From Bin5 sp965200685 (GTDB lineage: Bacteria > Chloroflexota > Anaerolineae > Caldilineales > Caldilineaceae): a stretch of DNA of 64,000 nt. Numbering within the stretch: the stretch's first letter is position 1; each line of letters begins with the position of its first letter. Under the pieces are notes generated by a model. The model was given only the letters and a program-made list of their open reading frames with translations, was not told where the DNA came from and did not search any database. Where the stretch lies: assembly GCA_965200685.1 (NCBI GenBank), contig OZ241379.1:124001-188000 (forward strand), in the 5' to 3' direction. Positions 17,189 to 25,153 of the stretch are shown here, in pieces. A program made the position numbers and the translations under genes.

Positions 17189-18556
17189 CTATCCTTCATC
17201 AGGACCCGTTGACTTCAAAGCCCGTTGAGTTTTTATAACTTGGCGTCGCATATCCTCGTCTTGCAAGTCAGCAAGAGCTTTTTGCACAAAACCGGTGAAT
17301 GTACCAAGTGTATTACCAGTGAATAGCCACACGCGTGGGTCATGCTGTTGCCTGATCTTTTTCACAAAGTCGTTCTGCGGGCATGGATCAACAATGACCA
17401 ATGTAAAACTTGGAATTGCTAATGCTTGACGTACAATTGCGCGAATGTGCTCATCGCCGAACCCATAACCAAGGACGAATAGTACTGACTGTGGTTGTAC
17501 GACCGTAGCGGCGAACCTCCGCAAGAGTTCTGCATACGGCATTCCCAGTACTTCTCTCCACTTGGCCGGGGTGGGGTAGATAAGAACATCATTATAGTCG
17601 GATAACTTACCGCCCTGGGCACGTATTCCATAAGGATTCTCCTCACTCGGTTCGTCATCCGTCCAATTGATTGAACCGTGTAATTTGTAGAGATGCAGTA
17701 CGCGTTCAAGGCGATGGACGGGACCTTCGGTTGTCCCTGCAGAGAAATAGAGATCGTGATCATAGGATTCGGGACGGAAAGTGCGCTGTATGGATCCTAC
17801 GAAGCCATCAAGCAGAACTATACCTTCAGCATCTGCAGCCTGTTCAATAAGGGTATCGTAGTTGAGCGTGAAGATGTTCATACGCTTCAAGTTAAGCGGG
17901 CGAGTGAGTACTTTCCTAAGAAGCTCTCTGTAGACTGCCAAGCCCGCTATCTTATCTGGCGTCGGCAGATCACAAAGGTGAGCCAGGGCTGATGTTGCCC
18001 TACATAGGCACTCGTCAATGTCATCACCTCGCAAATCAATACTAGGGTCGCCTTCAATTTTCAGTCGCCCACCATTGCTAGGAAGGGCAGCCTTCCATCG
18101 ATTGAGCTGACTCAGAAGCTCCTCAAAATTGACACAAAGACGATTGTTCTCAGGCACCTCTTCTCGACGTTTGAGAATCTCTTCACAGCTTACAGGGATT
18201 GATGGGCTGTTCCTAGCTGCGTACCTAGCCGCAAGATAAAAGCATCTCAACCATTCACTGATACATCGTCCATTTTGGTCAGCGATGCCCTTATTAAGGA
18301 GCTTTTTCTCTATCTCTAGCGGAATAGAACCGATCAAAGGACCGCCACAATCCACAGATGCACCTGCTCCAAGCAGAAAACTCACTGTGTCAACCTTGAG
18401 CAGGGTGCCCGTTTGAATCCTCACCTTGGACATCACCTGGGCAAGGTATTGTTCACAATTTTTGGATTTGGTACATAAATCCTTAAGTTGATCTTTTCCA
18501 CCGATCTCGAATTGAATATCCGAGCATAGGTTAGAAGTTGTTTGTGCGTCACTCAT
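17189..18556 (-). CDS. sir2: SIR2-like NADase of a SIR2-HerA defence pair
   Basis: 455-aa protein with an extended N-terminal region and a SIR2 fold: nucleotide loop LLGAGASVDCGG at about 61-72, TLNYDTLIE, LYKLHGSINW and GYGFGDEH. These are the signatures of SIR2 defence proteins (SIR2_2 type) rather than sirtuin deacetylases, because the Cys4 zinc site is missing. The gene overlaps the hsdS stop in an ATGA arrangement and runs directly into herA, so all three are probably translated together. Known SIR2-HerA complexes hydrolyse NAD on infection. Its sitting immediately behind hsdS, inside a type I R-M operon, is the notable context. Confidence 0.9.
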   Translation of the reverse strand: MSDAQTTSNLCSDIQFEIGGKDQLKDLCTKSKNCEQYLAQVMSKVRIQTGTLLKVDTVSFLLGAGASVDCGGPLIGSIPLEIEKKLLNKGIADQNGRCISEWLRCFYLAARYAARNSPSIPVSCEEILKRREEVPENNRLCVNFEELLSQLNRWKAALPSNGGRLKIEGDPSIDLRGDDIDECLCRATSALAHLCDLPTPDKIAGLAVYRELLRKVLTRPLNLKRMNIFTLNYDTLIEQAADAEGIVLLDGFVGSIQRTFRPESYDHDLYFSAGTTEGPVHRLERVLHLYKLHGSINWTDDEPSEENPYGIRAQGGKLSDYNDVLIYPTPAKWREVLGMPYAELLRRFAATVVQPQSVLFVLGYGFGDEHIRAIVRQALAIPSFTLVIVDPCPQNDFVKKIRQQHDPRVWLFTGNTLGTFTGFVQKALADLQDEDMRRQVIKTQRALKSTGPDEG

Positions 18557-19788
18557 ACCATATCCTCACTTGATATATTTTCTATGTCTTCCTTCCTCAC
18601 CCGCAACTCGCCGGAGATGAGCTTAGGTAGCAACGTATCGCGCAGGCCGGAGAGAGTGCGAGATTCCGAAACATTTAACCGAATTCGTTCATCTAATGGT
18701 AGCACAAAAGTTTCAAATAGATCAACGGCTGCTAGCTTCGGTTCGACCGTTTTCAGTGCCTTAAACTGCTCTTTGTTGATAGCACCAAATACTGTCCCTG
18801 TATGTTCGTACTGTTGGATTTCCTGTTGGATGGCCCAAACTGAATAGTAGGTGAACGAAGGCGAACCTGACTTGTGCTGCAGCGCAGCAAGGCCCCGTCC
18901 AATACAGCACCTTTCCCAAGCCTTGTTAATGTCACCGACCGGCGCGCGAACGCTGACCAGCGTATCTTCGGATTCGGCGATGCGTGTCGGCGCGGTACAA
19001 AATCTCCTATTTGTGGGATACCGAAACCCGAAGTCGGAGCAACCTTGAAAGAATGGCAGGCCGTCGCCCTCATCGTTGTAAGTGCGACCCGGCGGCGATT
19101 GGCCCATCGTCAGGTGAAAGCAGTCGCCCACTGTTCCAACCTCCCACCCCTCTGGGATCTCCCCCAGTTCGGAATCCACCAGCCGCTCCGGGAACAGGTC
19201 ATACATCTCCGCCGGCATCCCCGGCAACGACTCACCTCGCCGCCAGCTGCCATCCATCTTAGCGCGCACAGGGTCGAAATCCACGAACCAAGACTTGAAG
19301 ATCGCCCGCGCCATCTCCTCTAGCGTTTCGTTCATACGCCGGTTCAGTTCGATCTTGTCGTCCAGTGTTCCCAAGATGTGGGCGATGGCCCGCTGTTCAG
19401 ATTCTAGGGGCACCCATAGAGCGCGTGCATGAGCTGCGTTACGGTTGAGTCCTGGAACAGCACTATCTGTATTCATACTCTCTAAGTCGAGAGTCTTTAG
19501 AGCATAGTAGGTAAATCTGAGAAGATTGGCGTCTTTGCCTGTGACAAAAAATGTTGTATCAATAGGCCAGCACGGGCCTGGCGAGTAGTGAACGGCTCCC
19601 ACCGTCCCTTTGCGACCGATAATTACTGTTGGGCCATCTGTCAATGCCGTGTCGTGATAACCAACTATACCGTTGGATCCAAACACAGGGATATCCCCCA
19701 AAGCATTTCGTCTTTGCTTGGGAAGACTCTTTCCATAAACAAAGGCAGAAAACTCACCTATGGTTGTGTAATCCCATTTGTCCTTCAT
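18553..19788 (-). CDS. hsdS: Type I restriction-modification specificity subunit
   Basis: 411-aa DNA-recognition subunit. It has two target-recognition domains (about 1-110 and 215-340), each followed by a conserved coiled-coil spacer. The first spacer contains EQRAIAHILGTLDDKIELN, the second FVLPLDERIRLNVSE and LRDTLLPKLISGELRV. The two halves are different in sequence, so the target is asymmetric and bipartite; the actual site cannot be read from sequence. The start at 19788 is 3 bases after the MNT gene stop and its own stop overlaps sir2, so it sits in a continuous operon. Confidence 0.95.
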   Translation of the reverse strand: MKDKWDYTTIGEFSAFVYGKSLPKQRRNALGDIPVFGSNGIVGYHDTALTDGPTVIIGRKGTVGAVHYSPGPCWPIDTTFFVTGKDANLLRFTYYALKTLDLESMNTDSAVPGLNRNAAHARALWVPLESEQRAIAHILGTLDDKIELNRRMNETLEEMARAIFKSWFVDFDPVRAKMDGSWRRGESLPGMPAEMYDLFPERLVDSELGEIPEGWEVGTVGDCFHLTMGQSPPGRTYNDEGDGLPFFQGCSDFGFRYPTNRRFCTAPTRIAESEDTLVSVRAPVGDINKAWERCCIGRGLAALQHKSGSPSFTYYSVWAIQQEIQQYEHTGTVFGAINKEQFKALKTVEPKLAAVDLFETFVLPLDERIRLNVSESRTLSGLRDTLLPKLISGELRVRKEDIENISSEDMV

Positions 19789-19791
19789 CCC

Positions 19792-20142
19792 TCAATCCTC
19801 TTTTGAGTATCTCAGCCTATATGATTCATGTTGAACCTCATAAACGACCGTCCTAGTCTCCTCAACAGACTGCCGAAAATATGGATTCTTGATCGCCGAA
19901 TCAACCACCAAATCCACGGGCCGTCCGAAAAGCTGCTCTAGGGCTTCCCGCAAGCCGAAGTATGTGTGGGCATAAGTACCAGCCGGCAGCGGCTGGAATT
20001 CTACGAGGAAATCCAGATCGCTTTCCTCAGTCCAAGACCGGCTGGTTAAGGCAGACCCGAACAGGTCAAGCCGCTGGACGCTATAACGCAGGCAAATCTG
20101 CTCCAATTCGCCGGCCCGCTCCGCAACGGCTGCAATCATCAT
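19792..20142 (-). CDS. MNT-type minimal nucleotidyltransferase (antitoxin-like)
   Basis: 116-aa nucleotidyltransferase with LFGSAL (G29-S30) and SDLDFLVEF, giving the catalytic pair D42 and D44. In HEPN-MNT toxin-antitoxin pairs such proteins AMPylate and silence a HEPN RNase. Here no HEPN gene is adjacent: the neighbours are hsdS on one side and an ImmA/IrrE-HTH protein on the other. It may therefore be an orphan antitoxin or act on something else in the island. Two Met codons start the frame; the second at 20139 is equally possible. Confidence 0.88.
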   Translation of the reverse strand: MMIAAVAERAGELEQICLRYSVQRLDLFGSALTSRSWTEESDLDFLVEFQPLPAGTYAHTYFGLREALEQLFGRPVDLVVDSAIKNPYFRQSVEETRTVVYEVQHESYRLRYSKED

Positions 20143-20197
20143 GTGACCTCCCTATCTTTGCCATGCCAACCTGTTCAGGCGATACTATCTGCGCTGT

Positions 20198-21439
20198 TCA
20201 CGACTCCTCAAACTGCCGCCGCACCTCACCTGTACCGACAAACTGCGACAGCAGACGGTAGTTATTGCGCTCATAGCGGACCCGACCAGCCACGATTGCT
20301 GGGTGTATCCCCAACTCCTGGGCTAGATTGTAGACAGTCATCGCGGTTGGCTTCTGACGGGCCGGGCTTGTCTCCCATACTGCGTTCGGTATGAGAGCAT
20401 CCTCGGCCCATTCGTCGGCCTCGGTCTCCTTGGGGTCTTCTGTGCCTCCTGGCACGTTACGCAAGGACAGGTCGTCTATGTACACATCGGTCTCGGCCTC
20501 CATATGCAGCCCTACATGGGCCAGCTCATGCAGCAGACAGAACCAGAAATTGTCAATGCGGTCGTAGCGCAGGGTCAGCCCGATCACAGGGCGATCCAAT
20601 GCTGTCCGCAGGACCGCACCATCCAAGTGTGTGCGCGGCAGATGTGACAAGATAACCAGCGGTATGCCATGGGCAGCTAGGAACTCCTGGGCGCGGCGCG
20701 GCCCATCTTCCCATGAACTCAGCTGCGCGACTTTCCTGAGAAAATCAATTGTTACGCTGCCAGGTTCATAGATGGCATCTAGGTGCTGGCGATTGGCCAG
20801 GGCCAGCACCTGCCAACACCAGGCCTGCAGAGCATAGGGGTTCGTCTTGGCGTTCACACGTCGGTAATCGTTCTTACGATAAAGCGGCGCGCCAGGGACA
20901 AGATGGCCATCTGCCCGCTCAACCAGCCCCCGAATCAGTTCCTCAGCATAGGATTGCAGGCCAGGCACATCAGGAATCCAGCCTCGCTTTGCCATGGTTT
21001 TAAGGGGGAATTTGCGCGGATCCAGATCGGACAGCGGGTCCGCCAAGGCCATGCCCGGCTTCTGGAGCAGGACCTCAGCGGAAATGCCCAGATGGTCGTG
21101 CAGCGCGCGAGCCATCGACATGGTGATATCCCGCTTGCCCGACAGCACCTCCGACACTTTGGCCCTGCTGCCGATGAGGGGGACCAGATCCCGGGGTGTC
21201 AATCCCTTCTCCTCCATGGCGTACTCAATCGCATCAATGGCTGTAGGTGGCCCAATGGGATAGTGTCTGGCCTCGTACAGCTCGACGAGAGAAAAGAGTA
21301 CCTCAAATTCAATTCTAGTAGGATGGTTCACATCCTCTACCTGTCCATGAGGCCCCGACAGGGCGCCCATGAGTTCAGAAATTCTTGACAAAGCTGCATC
21401 GTAGTCCTTCTCAGTACGAATTGGCCGAATATCTGCCAT
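20198..21439 (-). CDS. HTH (HigA-like) plus ImmA/IrrE metallopeptidase antitoxin
   Basis: 413-aa two-domain protein. An XRE-type helix-turn-helix lies at about 75-130 (LTPRDLVPLIGSRAKVSEVL, then RDITMSMARALHDHLGI), preceded by a HigA-like N-terminus. The C-terminal part holds HELAHVGLH, the zinc-protease motif of the ImmA/IrrE (COG2856) family. Such proteins act as antitoxin and autorepressor, and some cleave partner regulators. Its start is 2 bases after the toxin gene stop, so toxin comes first and antitoxin second, the HigBA order. Loss or inhibition of its protease could trigger the toxin. Confidence 0.88.
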   Translation of the reverse strand: MADIRPIRTEKDYDAALSRISELMGALSGPHGQVEDVNHPTRIEFEVLFSLVELYEARHYPIGPPTAIDAIEYAMEEKGLTPRDLVPLIGSRAKVSEVLSGKRDITMSMARALHDHLGISAEVLLQKPGMALADPLSDLDPRKFPLKTMAKRGWIPDVPGLQSYAEELIRGLVERADGHLVPGAPLYRKNDYRRVNAKTNPYALQAWCWQVLALANRQHLDAIYEPGSVTIDFLRKVAQLSSWEDGPRRAQEFLAAHGIPLVILSHLPRTHLDGAVLRTALDRPVIGLTLRYDRIDNFWFCLLHELAHVGLHMEAETDVYIDDLSLRNVPGGTEDPKETEADEWAEDALIPNAVWETSPARQKPTAMTVYNLAQELGIHPAIVAGRVRYERNNYRLLSQFVGTGEVRRQFEES

Positions 21440-21441
21440 AC

Positions 21442-21735
21442 TTACACCTCCTCAGGATTTATGCGGTCGTATTCGGCATGGGTGCCGATGAAACGTATGT
21501 AAACCTCGCGACCGGGATAAAAGACACTTACGACCAGCCGATAGTGGTTGCCCTTGATGTTAAAGACCAGCCGGTAATTGCCAATGATACGAGCGTTCGC
21601 GTATCGCTCCCTCACCTGCGTCGGCCTTTCCCAGTCATCCTGACTGACCCGGGCGTACCAAATTCGGAGCGACTCCTCAGCATCAGGATGACGCTCCCAG
21701 AATTCTCGAAGCGTGCGTTTGGTTATGATCCGCAC
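21442..21735 (-). CDS. higB: HigB-type toxin (RelE-like mRNA interferase)
   Basis: 97-aa RelE/HigB-superfamily protein beginning MRIITKRTLREFWERHPDAE, a typical HigB N-terminus. It continues with NYRLVFNIKGNHYRLVV and ends with VYIRFIGTHAEYDRI, the usual C-terminal strand with the HAEYD motif. HigB toxins cleave mRNA on the ribosome. The antitoxin follows after 2 bases on the same strand. The pair separates hsdM from hsdS, where it could act as an addiction or guard module for the R-M system; that role is inference. Confidence 0.92.
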   Translation of the reverse strand: MRIITKRTLREFWERHPDAEESLRIWYARVSQDDWERPTQVRERYANARIIGNYRLVFNIKGNHYRLVVSVFYPGREVYIRFIGTHAEYDRINPEEV

Positions 21736-21840
21736 AATGAACTACAGTACTCCTATTTTATGGAATAGTACATCGTTCCCATATTCTATCATAAATAGTA
21801 GCGTGTTGCAACTTCCAACACTGCTCATTTTCCATTTTGA

Positions 21841-21919
21841 CACAGAAAATTTTGTCATTGTTACCATTATTTCTCTGTCAAAATTTCAAGTGCCAAACTC
21901 TGTCAAAATTTCTCATGCC
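21841..21919. repeat. 79-bp inverted repeat, left arm, overlapping hsdM 3' end
   Basis: It matches the reverse complement of 23481-23559 at 74 of 79 positions. Each arm contains two tandem copies of a 25-bp unit beginning CTCTGTCAAAATTTC. The hsdM stop codon (21913-21915) lies inside this arm, so the pair brackets exactly the hsdM gene. Confidence 0.88.
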
Positions 21920-23457
21920 AAAAAGCCCAATCTCTGCAAATTGGCCCCTATGGCCGCGTCCAAGCGCGCGGCCTCGGCTGATTGTTCCCGCCATTGCGCG
22001 CTGCAGCGCGCCATCTTCTCGGCAAAGGGTTCGCCATCCTCCTCCTGCTGTTCAACGCCGACGTAGCGGCCAGGGGTCAGGACATGGCCATGCTTGCGGA
22101 CTTCCGCCAACGTTGCGCTCTTGCAGAAACCGGGAACGTCCATATAGCCTTGTCCCTCGCGCCAGGCGTGATAGGTGTCGGCGATGCGCGCGATGTCTGC
22201 ATCGGTCAGCTCACGATGGGTGCGGTCCACCATGCGGCCCAGCTTGCGCGCGTCAATAAACAACACCTCCCCGCGACGGTCCCGGAATCTGCCATTGCCC
22301 CGCGACCGGGCCAGGAACCAAAGACAGGCAGGGATCTGGGTAGAGTAGAAGAGTTGGCCCGGCAGCGCGACCATGCAGTCCACCAAGTTGGCCTCAACCA
22401 GGTTCTTACGGATATCGCCCTCGCTGGATTGGCTCGACGACATAGAGCCATTGGCCAGGACAAAGCCAGCCGTGCCCCTGGGGGCCAAGTGATAGACCAT
22501 GTGCTGCACCCAAGCGAAGTTGGCATTCCCTGTCGGCGGCACCCCATACTGCCAACGCCTGTCCTCCCGCAGACTATCGCCGCCCCAATCGGAGATGTTA
22601 AAGGGCGGATTGGCCAGGATGAAGTCGGCCTTGAGATCCGGGTGCCGGTCGCTGTGGAAGCTGTCGCCATGGGCGATCTGCCCATCAATGCCGCGAATTG
22701 CCAAATTCATCTTGGCCAGACGCCAAGTGGTGTAGTTGGATTCCTGGCCATAGATGGAGATGTCGGCTCTGGCCCGGCCCCCATTGCCATTGCCGCTGGC
22801 ATGGGCACGGATGAACGCCACCGACTGCACGAACATGCCTGAGGAACCGCAGCAAGGGTCGTAGACCCGGCCAGTGTAGGGCTCCAGCATCTCAACCAAC
22901 AGCTTGACCACACAACTGGGTGTGTAGAACTCCCCGCCCTTCTTGCCCTCGGCCGCCGCGAACTGGGAGAGAAAATATTCATAGATGCGGCCCAACACAT
23001 CCTTAGCACGGGCTTCCGCATCCCCGACCCGAATGTTGCTGATCAGGTCAATGATCGCGCCGAGACGCAGCTTGTCCAAAGCGGGCCGGGCATACTCCTT
23101 GGGCAGTACGTCCTTGAGCACCGGGTTGTCCCGTTCAATGGCGGCCATGGCATCGTCTACCAGTTGGCCGATGGTGGGCTGCCGGGCCTGGTCTTGGAGA
23201 AGGGTCCAGCGGGCTTGCTGCGGCACCCAGAAGATATTCTGCGCGCGGTACTCGTCAGGGTCTTCGGGATCTGCCCCATCAACACGCTCGGCCTCCAGCT
23301 CTGCGCGAGCCTCTGCAAAGGCATCGGAGATGTACTTGAGGAAGATCAGGCCCAAGACCACATGCTTGTACTCGGCCGCATCCATGCTGCCCCGCAGCGC
23401 ATCGGCCATCTGCCACAACTTGGCCTCATAGCCCATGGTGGCACTGTTGGTTGTCAT
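21913..23457 (-). CDS. hsdM: Type I restriction-modification DNA methyltransferase subunit
   Basis: 514-aa N6-adenine methylase and core of the HsdRMS complex. An N-terminal helical domain (LWQMADALRGSMDAAEYKHV) is followed by the SAM-binding motif YDPCCGSSGMFV (about 192-203) and the catalytic motif NPPF in ANPPFNISDW. The length is normal. The gene is bracketed by 79-bp inverted repeats: one arm ends 23 bases upstream of the ATG and the other covers the last codons. The upstream arm includes tandem 25-bp units that could be operator sites. AGGAG lies 10 bases before the start. Confidence 0.96.
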   Translation of the reverse strand: MTTNSATMGYEAKLWQMADALRGSMDAAEYKHVVLGLIFLKYISDAFAEARAELEAERVDGADPEDPDEYRAQNIFWVPQQARWTLLQDQARQPTIGQLVDDAMAAIERDNPVLKDVLPKEYARPALDKLRLGAIIDLISNIRVGDAEARAKDVLGRIYEYFLSQFAAAEGKKGGEFYTPSCVVKLLVEMLEPYTGRVYDPCCGSSGMFVQSVAFIRAHASGNGNGGRARADISIYGQESNYTTWRLAKMNLAIRGIDGQIAHGDSFHSDRHPDLKADFILANPPFNISDWGGDSLREDRRWQYGVPPTGNANFAWVQHMVYHLAPRGTAGFVLANGSMSSSQSSEGDIRKNLVEANLVDCMVALPGQLFYSTQIPACLWFLARSRGNGRFRDRRGEVLFIDARKLGRMVDRTHRELTDADIARIADTYHAWREGQGYMDVPGFCKSATLAEVRKHGHVLTPGRYVGVEQQEEDGEPFAEKMARCSAQWREQSAEAARLDAAIGANLQRLGFLA

Positions 23458-23480
23458 ACTGTTTGCACTCCTCTTTGTTG

Positions 23481-23559
23481 GGCACGAGAAATTTTGACAG
23501 AGTTTGGCACGAGAAATTTTGACAGAGAAATAATGGGTACAATGACAAAATTTTCTGTG
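23481..23559. repeat. 79-bp inverted repeat, right arm, upstream of hsdM
   Basis: Right arm of the pair with 21841-21919. Read toward hsdM it begins CACAGAAAATTTTGTCATTG and ends with two 25-bp units CTCTGTCAAAATTTCTCGTG.... It is AT-rich, lies in the promoter zone of hsdM, and marks the right border of the defence island. Confidence 0.88.
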
Positions 23560-23671
23560 CTAAAGTTGTGGGGAACTGAAAATTGCACAAAAGGTGCATC
23601 TCAGAGTAGCATGAAGCGCGAGAGGATTCAACCCATCTAGAGCGTAGAGAACAGCACGTAAGGAGAGCAAC

Positions 23672-25153
23672 ATGCGCGATCTGACCCGCCCGAATCTACT
23701 CTATATCCACACAGACCAGCACAGCCCCCATGTGACAGGCTGCTACGGCGATCCCCTAGTGGAGACGCCTACTCTAGATCGACTTGCCGCCAATGGTGTT
23801 GTCTTTGCCAACGCCTACTGCTGCTCGCCGATCTGTGTACCTTCGCGCATGTCCATGCTCAGTGGCAGACATCCCTACCAAAATGAAGTCTGGACAAATG
23901 ATCATGCGCTGGATTCCAGCATCCCGACCATCGCCCACGCCATGGGGGCAGCCGGCTATTGTCCGGCCCTGGTGGGCCGCATGCACGCGCTGGGGCCAGA
24001 TCAACTCCATGGCTACGCGGAGCGTTACGTGGGGGATCACAGTGCCAACCACTTGGGCAATCCAGGGCCAGAGAGGGGGATCCTAGAACGCACGGCCGGC
24101 CCCCATCAGATCAGCCTAGAACGTTCCGGCCCGGGCCAGAGCGGCTATCAGGTACATGACGAAGATGTGACCGCAGCTACTGTTGATTATTTGAACAGGC
24201 TGGGGGTACAGAAACGGGCCGGCATGATGCACGCGCCGTTCAGTCTTTCGGTTGGGCTGATGCTGCCCCACCCACCCTATGTAGCCCGCCAAGAGGATTA
24301 CGACCGCTACGCGGGCCGGATCATGCCGCCCAAGAAACCGCGGGCCTTTGCCGACGAGACCCATCCCTTCCTGCGCTGGTGGCGGCAGTTTACGGCCAAC
24401 GAAAACATGACAGACGAGGAAGTGCTGCGTTCCCGAGCTGCCTATTGGGGGTTGGTATACCGCACCGATGTGATGATCGGGCAGATCCTGGACGCGCTGG
24501 CGGAGAACGACCTGGCCGAGAATACCCTGATCGTCTACACTTCAGATCACGGGGATATGCAGGGAGAGCATGGCCTCTTCTGGAAGCATGTCTTCTATGA
24601 GGAATCGGTGCGGGTTCCCCTGATCGTGAGCTGGCCGGGGCGCATCCCCGCGGGCCAGCATTGTGCTCGAGTCGTCAGCGCACTGGACGTGGCCGCGTCT
24701 ATGTTGGATGCGCTGGACGCGCCGGCCCTGCCCAATTCGCCAGGCCGTAGCTTCCTTCCCCAGATCGATGGCAGGGCAGATGTGCCGAGTTGGGAGGACG
24801 TAGCCTTCTCTGAATACTGTACGGATCAGTTTGGCCCGCCAGAGGGTGCATACCAGCGGATGATCCGCCGGGACGAATGGAAATACATCTACTATCACGC
24901 GCAGCCGCCCCAACTCTTCAATCTGCGGGAAGATCCGGACGAACTGACCGACCGTTCAGCCGACCTAAGCTGCCAGTCGGTCGTACAGGAACTGCATGCA
25001 GAGCTGCATCGGGACTGGGATCCCGAGTGGGTACGGCAGAAGATGGCCCAGAAAAAGGCCGATGTGCCGATTTTGCAGGCCTGGGCACGCCATACACATC
25101 CAGAAGAACGCTATCGTTGGGACCTACGGGGGGAGATGAACTGGCTGGCCTAG
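23672..25153 (+). CDS. Type I (formylglycine) sulfatase
   Basis: 493-aa sulfatase on the opposite strand from the others. The N-terminal metal site is HTDQHSPH, the formylglycine motif is CVPSR at residues 55-59, and the second metal cluster is TSDHGDMQGEHG. AAGGAG lies 6 bases before the ATG. The C-terminus (YRWDLRGEMNW) is complete, and the stop overlaps the convergent nucleotidyltransferase gene by four bases. It lies just outside the defence island; the other sulfatases lie just outside the opposite border, so the island may have entered a sulfatase-rich locus. Confidence 0.95.
   Translation: MRDLTRPNLLYIHTDQHSPHVTGCYGDPLVETPTLDRLAANGVVFANAYCCSPICVPSRMSMLSGRHPYQNEVWTNDHALDSSIPTIAHAMGAAGYCPALVGRMHALGPDQLHGYAERYVGDHSANHLGNPGPERGILERTAGPHQISLERSGPGQSGYQVHDEDVTAATVDYLNRLGVQKRAGMMHAPFSLSVGLMLPHPPYVARQEDYDRYAGRIMPPKKPRAFADETHPFLRWWRQFTANENMTDEEVLRSRAAYWGLVYRTDVMIGQILDALAENDLAENTLIVYTSDHGDMQGEHGLFWKHVFYEESVRVPLIVSWPGRIPAGQHCARVVSALDVAASMLDALDAPALPNSPGRSFLPQIDGRADVPSWEDVAFSEYCTDQFGPPEGAYQRMIRRDEWKYIYYHAQPPQLFNLREDPDELTDRSADLSCQSVVQELHAELHRDWDPEWVRQKMAQKKADVPILQAWARHTHPEERYRWDLRGEMNWLA

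Noticed and set aside
21982..22842. 286-codon plus-strand open frame antisense to hsdM
   Set aside because: The minus frame carries all methylase motifs; the antisense frame has none.
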